Below are positions 22,801 through 31,800 of a stretch of DNA of 64,000 nucleotides, one piece after another (position 1 is the first letter of the stretch; every line of letters begins with the position of its first letter). The stretch covers positions 277,085,871 to 277,149,870 of the forward strand of contig CM061141.1 in NCBI GenBank assembly GCA_030789695.1, in the 5' to 3' direction. The notes beneath the pieces are model-generated. The model had not been told where the DNA came from and did no database searches. It saw nothing but the letters and a program-made list of their open reading frames with translations. This stretch comes from Scilla litardierei (Eukaryota > Streptophyta > Magnoliopsida > Asparagales > Asparagaceae). The position numbers were made by a program, and so were the translations under genes.

Positions 22801-25800
22801 TAACTCCATAATCTAAGGTGTTACTTTTAAATCTCAATATAAAGCAGTCGAAATTAACTTCGTTGCAATATCAAAAAGTAAAGAAATTAAGTAAAGAAAT
22901 ATTAAACCAAATAATTGTAGCAATTGCAAATTCCAAATATTTATCCTAATTCTGTCCTTTTGACATACTCCAATTCACAAACCTTTCAGCTTGAGATTTT
23001 TAACTATTTCACTCTTGCAAACCCGGAAGAGTGCAACTATACAACTTAACAATCCACAAATCAATTATACAACCAATCACTCAATCATCAAAGGATTCAA
23101 ACAATCAATCTTTTACACCAAAGAGATTAACACTTTTACACCAAAGAGATTAACACCACTATCTTAACACCTGAGAGAATTTTCCGAGAATGAACGTTTA
23201 TAATACTCCTAATAGATTTGAGTGATTATACATTTGAATCAAATGTAGATTAGGGGAGTAATTTCTATTCAAAAGACCAAGCACTTGAATGAATAGAAAT
23301 AAAGAAAAACTTCTTGAGTTCTTTCTCCAAGAGAATCAAAAGCATTGAAATTATTTTAATTAATTTTGAATGACGCATGACGGAAATGGTAAGTAATGAG
23401 GTGTGGATTTGTGGAAGAAAGAAATTAGGAATTTGATAACTTTTCGGGCATTATATCCCGGGAATCTCATGATCACCAATCCGCATACCTCTCACAGAGA
23501 GAATTTTTGGAAATATCACCTAGGCAACCAAGCCCACTCTCGTACACCAATGTAAAAGATTTAATTTTTATGGAAAAACTGAAAGTTTACATCAAAATTT
23601 TTATTCTTCATTTATCTATCTCTAAAAAAAATAATTTTGTAGCATTTCTATATGCTTACAACTTGTGTTTTAAAAACCACACCTAATATGAGACTAAAAC
23701 TCTAAAATAAATAAAAGACTCAAAATAAATAAAAGACTTAAAAGGACACAAACTCTATCTTAAATAAAATAACTAAAAGACTCAAAATGTTTAGAAGACT
23801 CTAAAGATTCAAACTCTACCATTTTCTCAAATATAAAATCTGAAATAAATTAAAATAAAGAAAAAAAAGACTATCTTAATTTCAAATTGGATCTTTATTA
23901 TTATCCCCGTCTTGCGAACTTCACCAGTCCCTTGTAATTTGAGAAGATGAAGTAATTTGAGAAGATGCATTAATGAACTTTGAAGTGTTACATGATGTAG
24001 ATTTGCAGACGAATATCTTCTGAAAAGTTCTCTCAAATCACAAAAATGAAAGCATATAGAACCTGCTTGTTAGGATGTGGATGATCTGTGATGACAAATT
24101 CGATGTGCTTAATTTCCTCAAGCGGTGTCTCCAATCTAATTGTCGGCATATGATCAACATGTGGCTTAGACTTTATCTCTGGATGTAGATTCATCTCAGG
24201 TTCTGGGTCAAACTTAATTTTTGGTATATATGTAGATTCAGGCTTCAACTTAATCTTAGACAGCATCTGGCTCATGCATTTGTTCGACCTTCAAAAGTTT
24301 CCTCATGCTCGACTCATTGGAGTTCAACACATTCTGTTGAACAACTAGAATCTTGGGTTGGGAAGGTTTCAACCACAAAATAAGGTTTCACCCGATACCC
24401 TTCCCTTCGACATTGGGTGTTTATAGGGTGTTTCGACCCGGTTTCAAAGCAGACCCAGATGAAACGATAAAAGCTTCTCGGTTTCGACCGGAACAGCACA
24501 GTTCGATTGAAACCAAGGGAGAGAAAGAGGGAAAAAACTGAGAAATTCAATATAATTAGAAAAAATTATGGAGCAACAAATTTTTCCTATAAACTCTTTT
24601 CATATAGTTTTAGAAAAGGAAAAAAAAATATTTTTCACACCTTTTCAAATTTGAAAGCCAAAGCTATGATGATTTGAATCATCGATATCCCTTAATTTGT
24701 GAAGAACAGCGACAATTCCCGTCGATATCCTTTGATCTGGGACTGTGCGACAATGGTGAGGGGGAGACAATGCCGAAAGCTATTGAAAGTTTAGTGAAAT
24801 GAAGGTGAACAACGAAAGCTATTGAAATTTTAGGGGAACAAATGAGAATGACGAAGAAATTTTAGGAACTGTAAGCTATTGAGAACAGCAAGACAATGCC
24901 CTTGTTTTTAACGAGGGTTGTGGGTGACCATACAAAATTCGCTCAAAAGACCACTTATTTACAAGTTTGCCATCAAGTTTTGTATGTTTAATAAAGGTAA
25001 CGACAAAATTGTAAATAAGTGTAATATGTTAGGAAATTTAAACGAGGTCTATTAGGCACAGTATACAGTTTGTCTAACATATTACACTTATTTACAATAT
25101 TGCCATCGGCTGTTACCATGTAATAAAGGGAATGGAAAGCATGCAAATAAATGAAATATTTTGAGCAAGCTCGGTAAGGTGACTAGTAGCTTGATGCAAG
25201 CTGCTATACGTATAAACCTAATTATTTTTAACTCATATTAACATATATTACATATATAATATTAACGTATATTATATAAATTAAATAAAAATCGAAACGG
25301 ACAAAACGAAACATAACTCCAAAACCACCGAAACGAGCAAAACTTGGCCGAAATCTAAAATTCTCGAAAGACCGAAACCGAAACCGAGACATATAATCAC
25401 AGTTTCAACACAATTCGCTTCACTTTAAATATGAATGTATGTGTGTTTGATCTTCCAGAACTCGTTACATTTAGATCGTACAATCTAGATCTTTCTAGCA
25501 AAATATGTACTGCATATATGTGTATAACATCACTTATGTGTATACCATCACATCAAATATAATCATGATAGCTCGGAAGCTGGAGAGACACTAAACATCG
25601 ATGTGTAATTGAATGAGCAGTCTTATCAATCCAAGTGACGTTATATGGATGCGATGAGGCTTAGCTGCTAGGCCCATTAATTATAAGGCTGACTTAGCGA
25701 TAACATTAACATAACTACCTTAATCAATTATCAATTTTTAGGATTTATCATGTACCTTGATATATGTATGAAAAATATTGGACCTTTTCCAATCTCTCTC

Positions 25801-28800
25801 ATCTTCAAGTGTTGAAGGCGGATGCTTAATGATATTGATATGAGCACTAGATTCCATAAATCAGCATCAGCATCAGCAAGACTTTTAGTTAAATAAACTT
25901 CTTTAGAACATACCGCATGTAATATGAACATGTCCAAATGTGACGACAGCAACGACCGCTTTGGGTTTGGGGTGGTGGGGACAGTGAAATTTTTTTCATT
26001 CTTCTATTTTTTTAGTTTTTTCTTGAATTTTCTCTCTTTTTTCAATTTTTGCCTCTATCTCTTTTTTGATTATTTAGATCTCTCTTTTTTGATTTTGTTA
26101 TCTTTTTTGATTTTTTATATTTTTATATTTTTTCTTTGATATCTATTTTTGATTTTTATCTCTTTTTAATCGTATTTTTTATTTTTATCTCACTTTTCAA
26201 AAAATAACAAATCTAATAAACAAGAAAAAAGGGGGCTTCAATCTAAAATGCTAAAGGAAAAAAGATTTTTTAAATATTTGACATAAAACCTAACTAAAAG
26301 AAAAAAAAGATTTTTTATGAGGAAAAGGAACCATAAGAAGAAGACAAACTAGAGTTTAGCTCTAATAAATAAAAGGAACCATAAGAAGAAGACAAACTAG
26401 AGTTTAGCTCTAAATAAATGTTTGACATAAAACCTAACTAAAAGAAAAAAAAGATTTTTATGAGGAAAATGAACCATAAGAAGAAGACAAACTAGAGTTT
26501 AGCTCTAATACCAAGTTTGACGCCCGACAGAAGTGGCAAGGGATAGTGATTTGGGAGTTGGGAAAGAAGGAAATTATGGTTTTGATAACTTTTCGGTCAT
26601 CGCACCCTGAAAATCTCACGATTACCGATTCGCACACCGATTCGCACGCCTCTCACCGGAAGATTGTTTAAACCTCTCACTCAGGCAACCAAGCTTACTT
26701 TCGCACACTAATACAAAAGATTTACTTTTTATGGAGAATGGAGAAACTGAAAGTTTAACCAAAATTTCTATTCTTCATCCATCTATCTCTAAAAGCAAAT
26801 AAATTTGTGGCCTTTATATAGGCTTACAACTTGGGTTTCAAAAACCACACCTAATATGTGACCCAAACTCTAAAATAAATAAAAGACTAAAAATAAATAA
26901 GACTCAAAAGGATGGAGAAACTGAAAGTTTAACCAAAATTTCTATTCTTCATCCATCTATCTCTAAAAGCAAATAAATTTGTGGCCTTTATATAGGCTTA
27001 CAACTTGGGTTTCAAAACCCACACCTAATATGTGACCCAAACTCTAAAATAAATAAAAGACTAAAAATAAATAAGACTCAAAGGGACCCAAACTCTATCC
27101 TAAATAAAATAACCAAAATACTCGAAACAAGTAGAAGACTCAAAAGACTCAAACTCTCTCTTTCTCAAAAATAAAATCTAAAATAAAATAAAATAAAAAA
27201 GGACTCTTATCTCAATTTCAAATTGGATCTTTAGCTTTGAATCAGATGTTAGAGTCACACGGGGGAAATCCAACGTTAAGAGATTGAAAAATATGGTTGT
27301 TACAACCCCCATTAATGGATAAATGTTGGATTGCCAACAAATAGAAACTGTCTTGATTAATCAACAAATAGCTTTATTAGTCGACTAGTATCGATAAGGA
27401 ATAAAGCATGTATTAGTCAACTAATGGCTAATAACTTGAAAACAAAAATCTATGTTAATCAACTAGGATTTTGGTTAGTCAGTTAAGTTAACAGTTGATA
27501 GTCAAGAAAGCATTGTTCTGCATTAGGCGTCTAATGGAACTGTTGCTCGATTAATAATTCAAAGAATAGAGAAATAATATTCTGTATTAATCGATTAGAA
27601 CAAAGGATTAGTCAACTATTCAACATGAAAGTGAACATAAATGTCATCTGTTATTTATTATTAGTTGACTAGCAAATGATATTAGTTGATTAATACTACA
27701 CTGGTCATAGGTTTTGACCAAGAACCAAGTAGTGTTGGTTCCACAAGGTTTGAAAAATAATTCCAAGTAAAATCATATATGATTTGTCTGGGATTAAGAC
27801 TTACACAAAAATCTATAAACGAAGAAAAAAATACATCAATGAATATAATATATAAATTGAAGTATATTCATGAGCTTGAAGTGTATATCATTTGTCCAAG
27901 TTTTTGTGCCTTGTTACTATGATCATATGCTTTGTCTAAAGCTGCAAAACATATATTAGCAATATATTATATGGTTTGATCAACATCAAAACTAATATTG
28001 AGAATATCCAATATCCAACGTAATTTATAACTAATTAATGCTAAATTAACTTTTAAAATGTGGAATTCACGTCAATTTTTCACACCCAACTTTCTTATTT
28101 CATCCAAAAGCAAAAAAATTTCATTGGACCCACAACTTCTTCAACCCCAACTTTTCAACACACTTTCCCTTCAAAACAAACAAAAAATTTTACTTTTCTT
28201 AACCTTAGATTCCACAACCAATCAAGATTTCAAAACTCACTTCAAACCAACCAAATGGTCCCTTGTTAGAAAATCATTTTCAAATTCACAACTTATGCTC
28301 AAGGAAAAAATTTTGTTTTGCTTCAGCTTTATTGTGCTATAGATTTAATTGTGATTTTCCATAAAAATGTTGCAACTTCATGTTCTCCAGACACATTTCA
28401 TTGTCTAGGAGAAATTTGGAGGTTTTCTCCGTAGTTGCAGGATCTTGAACTGCACACACAACCAATATGATATGTTCTACTGCTAGCTAGCTAGCTAGCT
28501 CTCTATCTAGGATCTATAGCAAGGTTATTTCTTGGTTTTTGATGCCAATTTAAAAAAAGTTGGTGTTAGGTAGGGGTGGCAAAATGAATCCGACCCGAAC
28601 CCGGTCTTCTTAATCGGGTATGGGTAGAGGTCTAACCGAAATGGGTAGAATCCGGATCAATCGGTCGACCCGGATAAAATTTGGGTCGGGTGGGGGTTTG
28701 ACCCGTCAATCCGGATTCACTCGGATTTTACCCGTTTACTTCGTATTTTTATTTTTATTTATATAACACTATTGGAATCCAACCGTAATTTGGAGTTTTG

Positions 28801-31800
28801 GTTCGGGGGTTTGAATTGTATAGATCTTCTTTAAGAGGACTCGGGGTCAATTCTCAGCATTGTTACTTTTTAGTTAATTTCAAATCTCAATTCTAAATTT
28901 ACATAAATAATATATTGGTTTTTAATCATCATCAATCCATATAGCTCAAGTTGGTTTGTACTTCTTCATTCCTTACTGTGATCTGCTGTTTGATTCCAAT
29001 TGCTGGTGATTTGTTTAACACATTTTTTTCGTGTTTTTTGTAATTGGTTCCAAACCCGACACGAATCTGACCCGTCATAAAATTTGGGTCGGATTTGGGT
29101 GACCCGGATTATACCTGGGTCGGGTATGGGTTTCCTAACCCTGACCCGGATTTAATACGGGTCGGGTTCGAGTTTACCCCTATCCGGGTCGGGTCAACCC
29201 CGATCCGATCCCACCCGTTTGCTACCCCTAGTGTCAGGTTGGCAGGTGGTCGGAAATGTTATTAAATCTATTGATTGGTGAAGGCTTAGAAGATGAATGG
29301 TTCTTCTTGATAACTAATTTCATTCTGATTGAAAAAGGCTTAAAAGATGGGGATGAAGATGATGCCGATTCTAATGCGAGCATTTTCTGTTTCCCATCCA
29401 ATGAATTAATCTATAGGCTTTTTAGTATGTTGTTAGGCCAAAATCCAACATCAGAATGGTACTAAATTTCTGATATATATTGGATCGGGAATGAAAGATA
29501 TTCTAGCAACGTTTTTATTTAATACCTCCTGTTTATTATTCTCTTCTGATATCATTTCTTAGGGTTAACTAATATACTCGCAACGTTTTTACTGTCTTGA
29601 GTCAAATTATTTTACATTTTCCCTCTTAGGTAGCCAGAAAGTATGCACAACAAGATGCTTCTTGACAGCTATACTGCTATTTCATTTAGTTGATCGTGTA
29701 GAAACATCTATTTCATGTGATACTTATTGTCATCTCAATGATTTGGCTTCCGTTTCTTTGTGAAAATTTGTAGCTTGGTTGACTTTTCTTCATGGCTGCT
29801 TTTAATTCTTTTTTGTTTTCCCCTCCATTTAGGATCTTGCAATCGATGCTACCACCACAGTTGGTGTAGACCTGGGCCAAGGTATGCGTGAGGTTGACAT
29901 TAAGAAATACATAAAAGTTGAGAAGATTCCTGGTGGCCAATTGGAGGATTCCAAGGTTCTTAGAGGAGTCATGTTTAATAAAGATGTTGTTGCCCCTGGA
30001 AAAATGAGAAGAAAGATAGTGAACCCCAGAATTATTCTCCTTGATTGCCCACTTGAGTATAAGAAAGGAGAAAATCAGACAAATGCTGAGTTGGTAAAGG
30101 AAGAAGATTGGTAAGATCTTTCTATATGAACGTGCTTTAATTTTCTGCTTTATGACTTTATATAAATATTGCACGAGTAAACATGAAGAACGACTTTTCA
30201 GTTTCTTTCGCTAAACACTCTCTTATTCTGTTTTGTGTAAAGAAATGCTTGCACCTGTGTTCGTGTTATGTTTGAGTATATTGTTGTATAGTGACTAAAT
30301 ATCCACATGGCTACTGAATTTTCAGTCATTGGTTACCATGTTAATCAGTAATCTCTACGTACTTTCTGTGCTTGTTTGAATCAACAATGTCTTAGCGATG
30401 CCTACATTTTCTTATATATTATTAACTGCATTTGAATCTGTATACTAATAGGAATTTTCTGTGTCTGCTAAATAGCATTCATTTTATAGCTTGCCCTGTC
30501 AACTTTACCAATAATCTGGCACTGGATGACTGGTTAACAGTTGTACTATTCACTTGAGATTTTAGTGATGTCTTCTAAATTTGGGCACCATCCTTTTTAA
30601 TAAAAAGTTTATATGATGAAGTGGTTGCATCAGCCATATCTTTGAGACTAGGAGGCTTAAATGCCCGAGTCAAATAATGTTTACTTCTATTAACTCTGTA
30701 ATTCTGGCTTATGTCTAGAATTTGCGCTTCACAAGATTCATCGAATATTGACATGTCCGTTTGTTGTTTTCATATGAAATGTGCATCCAGTATCAGCTTA
30801 AATAATTATTTTAGCTAGCGATATTTTAATATTTCATGATCATTGCATCATTGTCAAACTGACATACACTATTTACGACAAATAACAACAAAAAGCCTTT
30901 ATGCCAACTCATGGTCGGCTACATGATTACATTTCTTTCACTCAGGACGTTCTCACGGCCCCAATCCAAAGAGAACTGTAATCCTAGATGTCATTTTCCT
31001 ATTGATTGGGCAATTTGAAGGATTAGCTTGTTTGGATGGCAGTTTTTAACAACAAATCCAAAGGATTATATTCAAAAAGTATGCCAATCCTTTAGAGTAT
31101 AGATTAATAACTGAGTTCTTGAACTCTTTCTTTAGTTCAAAGGACGTCCTTCCGTCGTGAGGCAAATTTTTTGATAAAATTAATGATATATGAGGGAATT
31201 TAATATGGCATCTGTACAAAGTTTTTGGAATGAAGTCCAGATGGATTTTTACACCCTTGGAATATAGGTGTGATCGAATGGATTCACATCCAAGATGGAA
31301 TCCAGTGGATTTTTATCCCAACCATCCAAACAAGTCATTTCAAGGATATGTAAAACCGTCAAGGTAGGATGCTGAATTCAAATTCATGGGCATCCCAAGG
31401 CAATGAATTTAATGTCTTCTTCTAGAACTTTAGTAGATAATAAAATAGGTGCAATTTCTAGATATTTGGAACATCAAGAAATTAATAGGTTCCCTCAGGC
31501 TTGTTGGGGAGAGATTGCAAATGTGCAATTCTTTTTCCCCCTTCCGCCTCATGATATGTGCATTTACTTTTAGAAATTCTGGTGAATAAAAAGGGTATAA
31601 CAATTATTTTCTTTAGGATTTAAGCTGCAGTGTTGCAAGAGTAGGAACAGCTTTCTGCATGGAGAACGGGATAATTTTGCATATTCATTAGTGGATTTGA
31701 TTTTCAAAAATGAATCCGAAAGATCTGTTTATAGATTCGTTCAATAGCTTAAATCAGTGTTAACTTAAGACTCATTGGGTTGTCATCCAATGCATCTGAA

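Larger units (their letters stand above)
23371..27236 (-). mobile_element. 3.9 kb non-autonomous LTR element, minus strand
   Basis: Two related direct repeats, 23371-~23905 and 26519-27236, start TGACGC on the + strand (end GCGTCA on the minus strand). TTGAA flanks both sides (23366-23370, 27237-27241) within Sirevirus LTR sequence that is continuous when the element is removed. Next to the inner end of the right repeat the minus strand reads TTGGTATTAGAGC (26503-26515), a primer site for initiator tRNA-Met. The internal region has only short frames. The opposite LTR end lacks a clear TG, so that boundary rests on the target duplication. Confidence 0.72.
17568..28020 (-). mobile_element. Sirevirus-type copia element, minus strand, pol deleted, with two nested insertions
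   Basis: The 3' LTR is at 17568-19028 (minus strand start TGTTAGACGTTGG). A purine tract reading CATCAAAAAAGGGAAGAA on the minus strand abuts it, the Sirevirus PPT signature. The 5' LTR runs from ~28020 to 22742 and is split by the element at 23371-27236. The primer site TTGGTATTAAAAC (minus strand, 22725-22741) is a decayed form of TTGGTATCAGAGC. Only a broken gag lies between; no protease, integrase or reverse transcriptase is present, so the copy is an internal deletion. The 5' LTR outer end is approximate. Confidence 0.8.
14887..29832 (+). other. CCT3: CCT3 intron 8 (14.9 kb), filled with nested transposons
   Basis: This is bounded by a GTGAGT donor and a TTTAG acceptor. 14887-17567 is AT-rich with a T/G microsatellite and two diverged copies of a ~150 bp segment; 17568-28020 is a minus-strand Sirevirus with two further insertions; 28571-29230 is a hAT element. 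28021-28570 and 29239-29832 show nothing I recognise. No host exon was found inside. Confidence 0.9.

Noticed and set aside
25924..26180. Phe-rich frame of 71 codons
   Set aside because: It reads a pyrimidine-rich low-complexity tract in the 3.9 kb LTR element.
29713..30174. 153-codon minus-strand frame opposite CCT3 exon 9
   Set aside because: It is antisense to a well conserved exon; the + strand clearly encodes CCT3.
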